64,000 bases of DNA from assembly GCA_021777765.1 (NCBI GenBank), contig JAJYDF010000002.1, forward strand, positions 174,999 through 238,998, written 5' to 3'. Shown here in pieces: positions 27,781 to 37,127 of the stretch. The notes under the pieces are model-generated. The model did not search any database. It was not told the DNA's origin and saw only the letters and a program-made list of their open reading frames with translations. The stretch is from Pseudomonadota bacterium. Its GTDB lineage: Bacteria; Pseudomonadota; Gammaproteobacteria; DASZBR01. Both the position numbers and the translations under genes were made by a program. Each line of letters starts with the position of its first letter. The stretch's first letter is position 1.

Positions 27781-27824
27781 AATGGATAGAAATAAAATAA
27801 ATTAAGTGTATTTAATTATTTTTA

Positions 27825-29189
27825 TTAACTTTCCGCTAAAACTTTCATTAAACGCTGTTTGAAATTCTGAATATCTTCGTTTGTTTTTGTTTCTGTGGCA
27901 CATAATAAAATACAATTATCCAATTCTGGATAATCATTTTGTAAATCATAACCACCATAAATACCTAATTTTGATAATTGGGTTAAAACGGTTTTTGCAT
28001 TTTTTGGCAAATGCACGACAATCTCGTGAAAATAAGGACGATTAAATACCGCTGTAATACCAGGAATTGAAGTAATTTGTTTTAATAATTCATGAGTATT
28101 TGCATGACTTGCATTAGCCACTCTTTGCAAACCTTCATAGCCTAATAAACTCATATATATTGTTGCAGCAGTAACTAATAAACCTTGATTAGTACAAATA
28201 TTGGAAGTGGCTTTGCCGCGACGAATATGTTGTTCACGTGCTTGTAATGTAAGTGTAAATCCTTGTTTACCATGGGTATCAACAGTACGACCAATTATTC
28301 TGCCAGGCATTTGACGAACGTATTTTTCTTTACAACACATTAATCCTAAATACGGTCCACCTGATGCTAAAGGAATACCAAATGGTTGTGCTTCACCACA
28401 AACAATATCAGCACCTTCTTTGCCCCATTTGCCAGGCTCTTTTAATAATGCCAATGCTAAAGGATTTACCACAGCAATAACTAATGCATTTTGCGCGTGT
28501 GCCCAATCTGTTAATTGATCCACCTCTTCAATAACACCAAAGAAATTAGGTTGAGGAATAACTACCGCAGTAACATCTTGTGAATTAAATTGTGTAAGTA
28601 AATTAAAATCAATATTGCCATTATTTTTGGCATAAGGAATTTCAATTAATTCTATATTTTGTGTTTTCACAATAGCATGCGCAACTTGACGATAAGCTGG
28701 ATGAATTGTTGCAGGTAAAATTACGCGCGATATTTTACTGTGTTTATTAGCACGAATAGCCATTAAAATTGCTTCTGCTAATGCAGATGCGCCATCATAT
28801 AAAGAGGCGTTTGAAACATCCATCCCAGTTAAATGCGCCATCATGGTTTGAAATTCATATAATAATTGCAATGTACCTTGACTGGCTTCTGCTTGATAAG
28901 GCGTATAGGCAGTCATAAATTCACCGCGATTAACGATGTCCCATACTGCACCAGGAATATGGTGTTCATACGCGCCGGCGCCCAGAAAATTTAATACGCC
29001 ACCATCTTGTTTAGCACGTTGATGCATTAACCGTCCCAATTCCATTTCAGTTAAGCCACTGGGAATGTGAGTTAATTCATTGATGCAGAGTTCAGCAGGA
29101 ATTTCTGAAAATAATTCTTGCAATGAATTAATGCCGATCGTGGTCAGCATTTCTTTGATTTCTGCTTCGGTGTGCGGAATAAATGGCAT
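27825..29189 (-). CDS. gcvPA: Glycine dehydrogenase (decarboxylating) subunit 1
   Basis: N-terminal half of the split P-protein of the glycine cleavage system, 454 residues. Typical segments: [15 protein letters not shown] at the start, [42 protein letters not shown] and [18 protein letters not shown]. It lacks the PLP lysine, which is carried by GcvPB (19516-20967). Follows gcvH after 25 bases on the minus strand, with a GGAGA ribosome site. The usual next gene, gcvPB, is displaced by about 6.9 kb. Confidence 0.95.
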   Translation of the reverse strand: MPFIPHTEAEIKEMLTTIGINSLQELFSEIPAELCINELTHIPSGLTEMELGRLMHQRAKQDGGVLNFLGAGAYEHHIPGAVWDIVNRGEFMTAYTPYQAEASQGTLQLLYEFQTMMAHLTGMDVSNASLYDGASALAEAILMAIRANKHSKISRVILPATIHPAYRQVAHAIVKTQNIELIEIPYAKNNGNIDFNLLTQFNSQDVTAVVIPQPNFFGVIEEVDQLTDWAHAQNALVIAVVNPLALALLKEPGKWGKEGADIVCGEAQPFGIPLASGGPYLGLMCCKEKYVRQMPGRIIGRTVDTHGKQGFTLTLQAREQHIRRGKATSNICTNQGLLVTAATIYMSLLGYEGLQRVANASHANTHELLKQITSIPGITAVFNRPYFHEIVVHLPKNAKTVLTQLSKLGIYGGYDLQNDYPELDNCILLCATETKTNEDIQNFKQRLMKVLAES

Positions 29190-29214
29190 AATTAATTTTC
29201 TCCGGTTTTAATTA

Positions 29215-29616
29215 TTAAATGGTTTCTTCGTCATCAGCAATACTTGCTTCATAATCGTCCGCGCTCATTAAATCATTTAATTCATGGATATCTTCTGGCT
29301 GTATGCGAAATATCCAACCATCACCATAGGGATCAGAATTAATTAATGCAGGGTTTTCTAATAATGCTTCATTAGTTTCTACAATTTCACCCGCAACAGG
29401 ACAATATATATCAGAAGCTGCTTTCACTGATTCAACGACACCACTTTCTTCTCCAGTAGTAAATGCGGAATGTAAATCAGGTAATTCAACAAATACTAAA
29501 TCACCTAATAATGATTGTGCGTGATCGGTGATACCGATCGTTAGCGTTCCGTCTGCGTTCTTTAATATCCATTCGTGTGTTTCAGTATATTTTAAATCAC
29601 CAGGTATTTCGCTCAT
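29215..29616 (-). CDS. gcvH: Glycine cleavage system H protein
   Basis: A 133-residue lipoyl carrier that shuttles the aminomethyl intermediate between the P-, T- and L-proteins. The lipoylated residue is Lys65 in ESVKAASD. The flanking GVVESVKAASDIYCPVAGEI and the GDGWIF near the C-terminus are canonical. AAGGAG precedes the start. It is separated from gcvT by a 200-base gap holding a hairpin repeat, so gcvH-gcvPA could have a promoter of their own. Confidence 0.96.
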   Translation of the reverse strand: MSEIPGDLKYTETHEWILKNADGTLTIGITDHAQSLLGDLVFVELPDLHSAFTTGEESGVVESVKAASDIYCPVAGEIVETNEALLENPALINSDPYGDGWIFRIQPEDIHELNDLMSADDYEASIADDEETI

Positions 29617-29758
29617 TTTTTGCTCCTTAATGAATAATCTTCATTTTTAAAATGTGTGTTTAAGTAATAATTTATAACCTTATTTCCCACTCCTCGAAGA
29701 GAAGAAAATATCAAAAAGAAATGGGGGTATTAAAAAGCATTACACACTTATATTAAAA

Positions 29759-29803
29759 CACCCTCATCCGCCTTCGGCACCTTCTCCCGCAAGCGGGAGA
29801 AGG
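29759..29803. repeat. Dispersed intergenic repeat, full-length copy
   Basis: CCCTCATCCGCCTTCGGCAC followed by a 10-base-pair hairpin (CTTCTCCCGC / GCGGGAGAAG). It sits between gcvH and gcvT. The first half recurs at 63664-63683 and the hairpin recurs in related form at 27756 and 60983. Such units are common mobile or structural repeats between gammaproteobacterial genes. Confidence 0.65.
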
Positions 29804-29815
29804 AAAAAAAAATTG

Positions 29816-30901
29816 TTATATCAATTTTTTTCCTTTTCTTACAAAAGTGGGTTTTACTATACGGGCTGGAATTAATTTACCTCGAATATCAACATAACAA
29901 CTTGTTTCATCTCCTACTGGAATTCGTGCAAAAGCAATTGCACAATTTAATGTTGGAGAAAAAGAGCCGCTGGTAATTTCACCAACAATTTTATCATCAA
30001 ATAATACATGTTGATGATTACGCAATACACCACGCTCATTTAATACAAGCCCAATTAATTTTTTTTGTACACCTTTATTTTGTAACTGTGTTAATGCTTC
30101 ACGGCCAATAAAATTTCTATCAGCAGGATCCCATGCAATTGTCCAAGCTAAATTAGATTCTAAAGGAGAAATAGTTTCATCCATATCTGCGCCGTATAAA
30201 TTTAATCCTGCTTCTAAACGCAATGTGTCTCTTGCGCCCAATCCCACTGAATAAATGCCTTTATCAATTGCTGCTTGCCATAATGTTTTTGCCTGTGCAT
30301 GCGGTAATATTATTTCTAATCCATCTTCACCAGTATAACCCGTACGCGCAACAAACCATTCGCCTCGTTGGCTAAATTCAAATGGTTTTAATTGTGAAAC
30401 TGCTGCACTTAATTCTGGTGGTAATAATGGTAAAGTCAGCGAAATTGCTTGCGGCCCTTGAATAGCTAAAATTGCCAGATGTGATTGTGGTGTAATTTTT
30501 ACTGAAATAGTTTTCGCCTGTTGTTGTATCCAATTTAAATCTTTGTTACGAGTGCCTGCATTCAAAACTAAGCGGTAATGATCATCATTACAAAAATAAA
30601 CGATGAGATCATCAATTACCCCACCTTGTTCATTTAACATACAAGTATAGAGCGCCAATCCATAGCGTTGTAATTTAGTAACATCGTTGGCAACTAAATA
30701 ACGTAAAAATTGTTTTGATTGCTCACCTTCCACATCAACGACGTTCATATGAGACACATCGAAAATACCCGCATGCTGCCTGACATGATGATGCTCTTCT
30801 ATTTGAGACCCATAATGCAATGGCATTTCCCAACCTGCAAAATCAACCAGTTTTGCACCCAGTTGTTGGTGTAAAGGATAGAGTGGTGTGCGCTGTAACA
30901 T
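29816..30901 (-). CDS. gcvT: Glycine cleavage system T protein (aminomethyltransferase)
   Basis: A 361-residue cytosolic enzyme that transfers the methylene group from the GcvH-bound intermediate to tetrahydrofolate and frees ammonia. Recognised by TPLYPLHQQLGAKLVDFAGW at the start, HAGIFDVSHM, TRNKDL, ARTGYTGEDGLEI, LEAGLNLYGADMDE and TSGSFSPTLNCAIA. AGGAA precedes the start. First gene of gcvT-gcvH-gcvPA. I looked in 30902-31100 for a glycine riboswitch and saw none. Confidence 0.96.
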   Translation of the reverse strand: MLQRTPLYPLHQQLGAKLVDFAGWEMPLHYGSQIEEHHHVRQHAGIFDVSHMNVVDVEGEQSKQFLRYLVANDVTKLQRYGLALYTCMLNEQGGVIDDLIVYFCNDDHYRLVLNAGTRNKDLNWIQQQAKTISVKITPQSHLAILAIQGPQAISLTLPLLPPELSAAVSQLKPFEFSQRGEWFVARTGYTGEDGLEIILPHAQAKTLWQAAIDKGIYSVGLGARDTLRLEAGLNLYGADMDETISPLESNLAWTIAWDPADRNFIGREALTQLQNKGVQKKLIGLVLNERGVLRNHQHVLFDDKIVGEITSGSFSPTLNCAIAFARIPVGDETSCYVDIRGKLIPARIVKPTFVRKGKKLI

Positions 30902-31100
30902 GAGTGTTCCTAGTAGGTAACAATTAAAGGGGGGATTTTACTGTGTTTGAGTGAACAAGGAAATACAGTTCGTGATTTTTGATGAAAGATATTAATACAA
31001 TTTAATTTACTTTGAGTTACAACATACATTAGTAAAATTAATCTTTATTTTATTATCTAAATTTAATATTTATATTTTTTAATAAATCATTTTATTCTAA

Positions 31101-31439
31101 TCATATTCTTTCATATTGTAACAATCGTTTTATCAATAATTGTTCTATATCTCTTCCGCCATCAAGAACTCGATGTATATACACACAATTATTTATAATC
31201 TGATATAAAATACGGTAAGATTTATAATGGATTTCACGGTAATCAGATATCTGCAATCGTTCTAATTCGTGAGCAATATGACCTCGTTCCGGAATATTTT
31301 CTAAACTAAAGCAGAGATTTTCAATTTTATCTATTAATTGCTCGGCTTTTGCAACAGAATCAGATCCTAATACATATTGAGAAATATCATATATATCATT
31401 CCATGCATCCTCGATGACCTCAACTTGATATTTTTTCAA
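31101..31439 (-). CDS. RelE/ParE-family toxin
   Basis: A 112-residue protein of the ParE/RelE superfamily, with the pattern VEVIEDAWNDIYDISQYV, AEQLIDKIENLCFSLENIPERGH and the C-terminal YRILYQIINNCVYIHRVLDGGRD. RelE members cleave mRNA in the ribosome and ParE members poison gyrase. These short motifs do not decide between them, although the layout is nearer ParE/plasmid-stabilisation types. It directly follows its antitoxin gene (3-base gap), as is usual. Confidence 0.85.
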   Translation of the reverse strand: MKKYQVEVIEDAWNDIYDISQYVLGSDSVAKAEQLIDKIENLCFSLENIPERGHIAHELERLQISDYREIHYKSYRILYQIINNCVYIHRVLDGGRDIEQLLIKRLLQYERI

Positions 31440-31442
31440 TGA

Positions 31443-31733
31443 TTAGTCCTTATTTTTAATTTTTTTTCTAAGGGACATAAAAGCTGATTTAACTGACTGA
31501 ACTTTTCCAGTTCGCATACTGGCGCTACTTAAAGCCAAAAGCTTGAGCAGCATGAGACTTTCTTGGGTCTCTTCATAACTCTTGATGTCTAGCAATACCG
31601 CCTTAGCTTCGCCATTCTGAGTAATGACCAAAGGTTGGCTATTGCCTGAAAAATCTTGAATGATTTCTGCAGCATTTGCCTTTAAATAACTGATCGACTT
31701 AACTGATGTACTTAATTTCATGGCATAACTCAT
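31443..31733 (-). CDS. YefM/Phd-family antitoxin
   Basis: About 96 residues. The N-terminal Phd/YefM DNA-binding and dimerisation fold is evident from MKLSTSVKSISYLKANAAEI and LVITQNGEAKAVLLDIKSYE. The remaining C-terminal part neutralises the toxin encoded next. Start is either the ATG at 31733 or the family-typical MKLSTS at 31721; neither has a strong ribosome site. Two overlapping palindromes directly upstream are probably its own operator. Confidence 0.85.
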   Translation of the reverse strand: MSYAMKLSTSVKSISYLKANAAEIIQDFSGNSQPLVITQNGEAKAVLLDIKSYEETQESLMLLKLLALSSASMRTGKVQSVKSAFMSLRKKIKNKD

Positions 31734-31736
31734 GCT

Positions 31737-31761
31737 GACTAAATATAGTCTAAATTTAGAC
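31737..31761. promoter_or_regulatory. Palindromic operator of the YefM/ParE-type operon
   Basis: GACTAAATATAGTC (5-base arms) overlaps the perfect 14-base palindrome GTCTAAATTTAGAC by three bases. Both lie just upstream of the antitoxin start. Phd/YefM antitoxins repress their own promoter by binding such repeated palindromes. Confidence 0.65.
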
Positions 31762-31818
31762 CACCTCATTCTTTGTGTCAACTAAAAAAGATATTAATTG
31801 AAATCGATCATAAATTAC

Positions 31819-32886
31819 TCATCCTTCTGCAATACTCTTTGTTAAAGAAGATGGATTAACTGTCGTATGATTGAATATCGATAGCTCTTTTATAATTCTA
31901 TTCGCTGATTTCTGTAAAATGAGAATTTTATTATATGCAATATGAAATTGTTCATAATTATCTGCGTGACCTACTTGTAAATAGTATTCACAACAAAATA
32001 CCAAATTAAATAACATGAAAATTAATAAATCATTGACATTAATTTGAACATTACCAGGGGATGTTGAATAATAACCGTAGAATATTTGCTTAGCCATTGC
32101 AATATCAAAGATATTTCTCTCTAAACATAACATGCGCATCATAATGGCCAGATCAATAATGGCTGGGCCAACGCAAAAATCGTTAAAATCAATTATCACT
32201 AAGTTATTTGTTGTTTTATCAAGCAACAGATTATTACGGTGAACATCACAATGCAGAATAGTATTTTGTTGATATTTTGTTATCAATTCGCCATACGCGT
32301 GAGCAATATTCATTAAATTACCATATTCATTTCGTGTAACGATTTTTTTTGAATAAAAATTCGATAAAGTATTTGTTACCTGCTCAATACTAACCAAAGT
32401 TCTGTCTTTAAAATCATTGCACAAATGCACTCCAATATCATGAATTTTTCTCAAAATGTTGGCCACATTATTAGCCTGAGCTAAATCCAAATATGTAATG
32501 GGATCATTTTCTATATATTCAAACAATGAATAAAAGTATTTGCCAACCTGGCCTACTTTCTGGCCGTTATTGTCTTGAATCATAGTAACTATGTGTTTTT
32601 GTATAGCCGGGTGAGTAGACAGTTGGTCCAGCAATTGGGTTTCTGCTTTTATTTCATTTAAGTGACAATTTCTATATATACGTAGCACAATGGATTTATT
32701 TTTATTGGTTACACATTTATAGTTGAGATGTACAAATCCGTTAGGCAGTGAAGATATATTCACAATATACAATGAATATTTTGAGGCAATATCAGACATT
32801 ATTACTCGCAACATTTTTCTTGTTGCAAAATAGGCATAAATTTTATTTTTAATTTTAATTTTAATTTTAATTAAAAACGCGATCAT
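31819..32886 (-). CDS. Aminoglycoside-phosphotransferase-fold kinase (APH family)
   Basis: A 355-residue kinase-fold protein. The Brenner motif is LHCDVHRNNLLL, with catalytic Asp and Asn, and the metal-binding motif is IDFNDFCVGPAIIDLA. Members phosphorylate small molecules such as aminoglycosides, choline, homoserine or thiamine. The specificity is unknown, and resistance should not be assumed. The ATG at 32886 has a good AAGGA site. It gives an unusual N-terminal KIKIKIKNK run encoded by tandem TTTTAA-type repeats. A later start at 32799 (MSDIASKYS) would remove this. Confidence 0.7.
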   Translation of the reverse strand: MIAFLIKIKIKIKNKIYAYFATRKMLRVIMSDIASKYSLYIVNISSLPNGFVHLNYKCVTNKNKSIVLRIYRNCHLNEIKAETQLLDQLSTHPAIQKHIVTMIQDNNGQKVGQVGKYFYSLFEYIENDPITYLDLAQANNVANILRKIHDIGVHLCNDFKDRTLVSIEQVTNTLSNFYSKKIVTRNEYGNLMNIAHAYGELITKYQQNTILHCDVHRNNLLLDKTTNNLVIIDFNDFCVGPAIIDLAIMMRMLCLERNIFDIAMAKQIFYGYYSTSPGNVQINVNDLLIFMLFNLVFCCEYYLQVGHADNYEQFHIAYNKILILQKSANRIIKELSIFNHTTVNPSSLTKSIAEG

Positions 32887-33177
32887 TAATGCTTTCCTTG
32901 TGATAAATAAAAATAATTACCTAATCTCGATTATTCACATGGGTACTTTACAAATCCTACCTATAAATTAAGATTTATAAAATACATAAAAACATTAACT
33001 ACAACTCACAGAAAGATGAGCTCAATGGGTACACGCTTGTAGATCCTGATAAATCCTAAGTATAAATCCAATGCTTTACGTCCTTCTCAAATTCTATTTT
33101 TACAAAAAAATTATCAAAATATACTTAATAATAATTAAGAAATCTTATTAAAGTCTGATAATTTCTAAGAGGTTTAA
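32887..33177. other. Gene-free upstream region
   Basis: AT-rich spacer before the APH-fold gene and behind the NlpC/P60 gene. No repeat or RNA gene was recognised. Confidence 0.4.
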
Positions 33178-33303
33178 ATGAAAAATGGAATTAACTATTT
33201 TCTCTTTTCACCAAGGCCGCAAATTATGCACAGAGGCATTCATTTTTACAATACGGTAATCCCTTTTATTTTATCAATAAGCGCTGTAGGTACGTTGAGA
33301 TAA
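33178..33303 (+). CDS. Possible 41-residue small protein
   Basis: The frame starts with ATG after TAAGAGG at ideal spacing. It encodes 41 residues, MKNGINYFLFSPRPQIMHRG followed by a hydrophobic stretch (VIPFILSISAVG). Its 3' part overlaps the end of the NlpC/P60 gene on the opposite strand. The strong ribosome site is the only support; the length is compatible with chance. Confidence 0.25.
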   Translation: MKNGINYFLFSPRPQIMHRGIHFYNTVIPFILSISAVGTLR

Positions 33304-34589
33304 TATTTATCAAATTCTAATGGCACCACAATAGTCTGACCAATAATGGCTCTACCTTCTGGAATAAATGGCATGAATAACGGCCTGGTATGCAGTCCCC
33401 AGATATTTTGTAATACATATATCTGACCATTATTATGACCAATATATAACATTACGTGTCCGGGTAAACCAATCAAGGTTAAAAAGGGGATACCATGACT
33501 TACAATGGATTCTCTTTTCTCTGAACGTGATAAACCGGCAAAAGAAATATAAGCGCCGACATTCATTTGATCCGATGAATTTCGTGGCAACCATATTGCA
33601 AAAGGTGTTAATAAATCAGCTACGGTGCTAGAACAATCACGGTATTGATACATACCACCCCAGCCATAAGGATTACCTAATATTTTATTGGCAATAGTTG
33701 CAATATTTTTAAGCTGAAAATTAATTGGCATAATTGCTGCATCATTATTATTCACAATTGCTATTTCAGCTCGGGCCTGCTGCTCATCATCCTTTATAGG
33801 AATTAATACTTCATAATTATTGATGTGTTGGCGTGCTAATGGATAAATAGATCCCAGATTTGCTTGCAAAATAAGAGTATTTTTTTCATCGGCCAATGAA
33901 GTGTGATCGGTAGTAATTGCCACATAATTTTTTGTGTGCCATTGTTTAATAAAATCATCATCAACTGTTGCAATGGTATTACTTTTAACCCAACCATAAT
34001 CATTATGAAATAATATTAAACTCCATTCACCGTTACTTGTTGTTTGTAATTCTAAAGCTGGCGTACCCGTTGTCACTAAAGATTCTTGTAAATTGTCGAA
34101 CGGATATCCTTCACCCGCATCTGTCCAATTAGTAAAACTGGGATCGTTGGTTGGCAAATTTCTAACAGCCGTGGTTTCAACCACAATAACTTTATGTTTA
34201 TTATTTGGAAAATGTGCAACATCCATTGTTTCGATGATTTTCTTTATCCACCACTGACTGTAAGGTTGATGATTCTCATTCCAACCTGGGTTTTGTGTAT
34301 ATTTTTGTATATGACTGATTTCAGATTGTTGAATTTGTTGATCACTTTCAAAGCGATCTTGATCGGTCCATGGTGAAAAATAATGGGACAAATAATCCGC
34401 AAAATGTTGTTGCTGATCCTCAGCGCTCATTAAATTACTATCGATTAACACCGGATCAATATAATTCCAAATGTTTTGCGGAATATTTCGTAATGTATTT
34501 TTAGCATCATTACCAACACACCCAGCAAATAACGTCGAGCAAATGAGTGTGAATAATGCAAGAATTTTTCCTTTTCTTTTGTGTAACAT
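33246..34589 (-). CDS. SH3-domain NlpC/P60 lipoprotein, probable peptidoglycan endopeptidase
   Basis: A 447-residue lipoprotein: signal peptide with lipobox LFAGC, Cys24 being the lipidated residue. An N-terminal helical region, two bacterial SH3-like domains (about 130-290; WSLILFHNDYGWVKSNTIA) and a C-terminal NlpC/P60 cysteine peptidase follow. The nucleophile is in GMYQYRDCSSTVAD and the histidine in IGLPGHVMLYIG. Relatives such as YkfC cleave D-Glu to diamino-acid bonds in peptidoglycan stem peptides. Probably periplasmic-facing and used in cell-wall turnover or recycling. Confidence 0.85.
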   Translation of the reverse strand: MLHKRKGKILALFTLICSTLFAGCVGNDAKNTLRNIPQNIWNYIDPVLIDSNLMSAEDQQQHFADYLSHYFSPWTDQDRFESDQQIQQSEISHIQKYTQNPGWNENHQPYSQWWIKKIIETMDVAHFPNNKHKVIVVETTAVRNLPTNDPSFTNWTDAGEGYPFDNLQESLVTTGTPALELQTTSNGEWSLILFHNDYGWVKSNTIATVDDDFIKQWHTKNYVAITTDHTSLADEKNTLILQANLGSIYPLARQHINNYEVLIPIKDDEQQARAEIAIVNNNDAAIMPINFQLKNIATIANKILGNPYGWGGMYQYRDCSSTVADLLTPFAIWLPRNSSDQMNVGAYISFAGLSRSEKRESIVSHGIPFLTLIGLPGHVMLYIGHNNGQIYVLQNIWGLHTRPLFMPFIPEGRAIIGQTIVVPLEFDKYYLNVPTALIDKIKGITVL

Positions 34590-34722
34590 ATTTATTCCCT
34601 GTTCATAATATTCTTTTTTTATTTAAATTATATTACCTATCCTCACCAGTATCTCAATATCAAAAGGAAAATATATCTGTATGGTAAATCACTACTGAAT
34701 AGAGCCAGATAAATCCGTACAA

Positions 34723-35946
34723 TTAATTTCGAATTCGCGCTAACTGTGGTAAATCTCCTTTTAATCCCATCGCTTGTTGCATAATACAAGATTTTATCAA
34801 TGTGGATTTATCCATCATTTTCAATCCTGAATTGCGTAACCATTTAATCGGTGGCATTTGTATACCAAATAGTCGTTTAAATAATTCTACCGCGCTAATC
34901 ATTGTTAAATTTCCGCCTTTGCGCCATCGTTCATATCGTCTTAAATTATAATGCGCACCGAAATCGCGATTTTTCATTTTTGCTGCCACAATTATTTCGG
35001 CTAAACAGGCGGCATCTAAAATACCTAAGTTGACACCTTGCCCTGCGAGCGGATGAATGCTGTGAGCTGCATCACCAATTAATGCTAAACGGTTTAATGT
35101 ATATTGTTTTGCATGTCGCATTTTCAAAGGAAATAGGTGACGCTCATTTAATAATTTTATTTTGCCTAATTTATTCTCAAATGCGGCTGTTAATTGTTGT
35201 TCAAATTCAGCGGGATCCACTTCTTGTAAATTTTTTGCCTGATCAGGATTTGTTGACCATACAATGGAGCAATGATGTTTATTTGCGAGAGGTAAAAAAG
35301 CTAAAGGCCCCGTAGGTAAAAATATTTGCCAGGCTGTTTCTTTATGCACATGCTCAGTTTGCACTGTTGCAACCAATGAAGTGTGCTCGTATTCCCATTC
35401 AGTTGTTTTAATGCCTACTAAATCTCGCACAGTTGAGACTGCACCATCGGCACCAATTAATAATTTACAAGAAAGCTGTCGACCTGTTTCTAAAGTAATT
35501 AACGCAATTTTATCCAATAATTGAACATCTCTAATAGCTTCAGGACATAACCAATTGACCACAGAATATTTATCAAGCTGGGAGAGCAATGCTGATTGTA
35601 TGACGTTATTTTCAATAATATATCCCAAAGTTGCTGCGCCTACATCAGCACTGTCAAAATGGATATTTCCACTATTGTTAGCTTCCCACACGAACATTTC
35701 TCTATAGGGGCTTACTCGTAAAGATTTCATTTCATGCCAAGCATGTAATGAATTAAAAATGTTAAGAGATGCTGGCGCGATAGCGGATACTCGTTGTTCT
35801 AAATGTTCAACTTTTGAAAGCGCCATGGGACGATGTTTATCAACAATAGCAATGCGCAATTGACTTTCACAAAGGGCCAGCGCAGCGGTTAAACCAACCA
35901 TACCAGCTCCAATAATTATAATGTCGTAATCAATATCAGTCGTCAT
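34723..35946 (-). CDS. UbiH/UbiF/VisC-family FAD-dependent hydroxylase
   Basis: A 407-residue flavoprotein monooxygenase of ubiquinone synthesis. FAD motifs are IIIIGAGMVGLTAALAL near the start and LIGDAAHSIHPLAGQGVNLG near 285; a KLLIGADGAVSTVRD motif lies between. Family members hydroxylate one of three ring positions of the quinone precursor. Which one cannot be decided without comparison. Divergent from zapD, with about 87 bases between. A second ubiquinone gene (ubiK) lies 6.5 kb away. Confidence 0.85.
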   Translation of the reverse strand: MTTDIDYDIIIIGAGMVGLTAALALCESQLRIAIVDKHRPMALSKVEHLEQRVSAIAPASLNIFNSLHAWHEMKSLRVSPYREMFVWEANNSGNIHFDSADVGAATLGYIIENNVIQSALLSQLDKYSVVNWLCPEAIRDVQLLDKIALITLETGRQLSCKLLIGADGAVSTVRDLVGIKTTEWEYEHTSLVATVQTEHVHKETAWQIFLPTGPLAFLPLANKHHCSIVWSTNPDQAKNLQEVDPAEFEQQLTAAFENKLGKIKLLNERHLFPLKMRHAKQYTLNRLALIGDAAHSIHPLAGQGVNLGILDAACLAEIIVAAKMKNRDFGAHYNLRRYERWRKGGNLTMISAVELFKRLFGIQMPPIKWLRNSGLKMMDKSTLIKSCIMQQAMGLKGDLPQLARIRN

Positions 35947-36033
35947 GCTTGCCTCAAAATGGTTGAATTCACCTCTCGGTGTCTGATAAATTTCGTGATA
36001 AGATTACGCTATTTACCAAGGTTTGTCGTTATT

Positions 36034-36810
36034 ATGGCTACTCAATCACAATCAATATTATATGAACAACCGGTCAATGAATTAATTCGTGTCTGCTTGC
36101 GCTTGGAACATTTGTTGCAACAGGGTTTAGAAAATTTACGGGGCACAACAATTTGGGATAGTCGAGCATCAATGCTAACTATTCATGATATTTTAAATAT
36201 TTTAGATCGCCCTGATTTACGCACTAAATTAACTAAAGAATTTGTACGTTATTTAGCAACATTATCTCGCTTAGAAAGTGTCGATCATATTGATCAAAAA
36301 AAATTATCGGCAACGATAGTTGAAGTAGAAAATGTTTTAGATAGTATGCATGCTACTAATGGTCGGTTTGCACAAGAATTACGAGATAATGATTTTTTAA
36401 ATACCATTCGTCAACATTTATCAAATCCCGGTGGCGCATCTGGATTTGATGTGCCTGCTTATCATTATTGGCTACAGCAACCGATTAATGAACGTAATGT
36501 GTTATTGCATACATGGTTTGGACATTTTGATCAAATTAATAGTGCTGTGGGTTTGATGTTAAGATTAATTAGACAAAGTAGCAGCCCACAATTACAAACA
36601 GCACATGGTGGATTTTATCAAACCAATTTAGATCCGACACAATCTGTACAATTAATTCGCATATCTGTGCCGACAACAACAGCGGTATTTCCTGAAATTA
36701 GCGTGGGAAGACATGGAGTGAGTTTGCGGTTCTATACACCTTCTGTAAAAGAACGCGCAGCATTATATAAACAGGATGTGGTGTTTAAATTGAGTTGTTG
36801 TATTTTTTGA
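36034..36810 (+). CDS. zapD: Cell division protein ZapD
   Basis: A 258-residue cytosolic protein that binds and bundles FtsZ filaments at the division site. Family markers: ILYEQPVNELIRVCLRLEHL, FDVPAYHYWLQQP, LRLIRQSS and FYQTNLDPTQSVQLIRISVP, the last being highly typical. The ATG at 36034 matches the family N-terminus. Longer in-frame starts upstream add about 25 residues that do not belong. In many gammaproteobacteria it sits with coaE; here it is divergent from a ubiquinone hydroxylase. Confidence 0.93.
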   Translation: MATQSQSILYEQPVNELIRVCLRLEHLLQQGLENLRGTTIWDSRASMLTIHDILNILDRPDLRTKLTKEFVRYLATLSRLESVDHIDQKKLSATIVEVENVLDSMHATNGRFAQELRDNDFLNTIRQHLSNPGGASGFDVPAYHYWLQQPINERNVLLHTWFGHFDQINSAVGLMLRLIRQSSSPQLQTAHGGFYQTNLDPTQSVQLIRISVPTTTAVFPEISVGRHGVSLRFYTPSVKERAALYKQDVVFKLSCCIF

Positions 36811-36925
36811 TGAAATGATTTGCAGACAGGAATAAATAAAATTTAAATAATTATAATCTACATTCGTAATTGCAATTGAATCAAATCCATTACTTATTTC
36901 ATTCGAAATTTCCTGTGATAAAAAT

Positions 36926-36953
36926 GAGGCATCTATTTTTTAATAGATGCCTC
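36926..36953 (-). terminator. Rho-independent terminator of the KGG-type gene
   Basis: Perfect 12-base-pair stem GAGGCATCTATT with a 4-base loop. On the minus strand it is followed by ATTTTTATC, ten bases after the stop of the small gene at 36963. Confidence 0.8.
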
Positions 36954-36962
36954 GCGGTAGTG

Positions 36963-37127
36963 TTATTCTTTTCTTCCGCCACCATGTGAGTGTTCACCAC
37001 CTTTACGACGGTCTTCCTCACTTAAGTTATGTCCTTGTTGGGACTTATTTTGGCTACCACCTTGAGAACCTTGATTCTCTTTACGGGTTTCATTAGCTTT
37101 TTGTGCGCCTTCGCTTGTACCTGTCAT
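36963..37127 (-). CDS. KGG-motif small stress protein (con-10/GsiB-like)
   Basis: A 54-residue, very hydrophilic, disordered protein starting MTGTSEGAQKANETRKENQG and ending EEDRRKGGEHSHGGGRKE. The KGG element and Gly/Gln/Ser richness are those of stress-induced KGG repeats (con-10, GsiB, YciG), linked to desiccation or stationary-phase stress. A perfect GGAGG ribosome site lies before the ATG. A strong terminator follows, so it is a single-gene transcript. It stands next to the NHEJ cluster, whose other small genes look stress-related too. Confidence 0.8.
   Translation of the reverse strand: MTGTSEGAQKANETRKENQGSQGGSQNKSQQGHNLSEEDRRKGGEHSHGGGRKE

Noticed and set aside
30902..31100. Possible glycine riboswitch before gcvT
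   Set aside because: No paired conserved core was recognisable in this AT-rich spacer.
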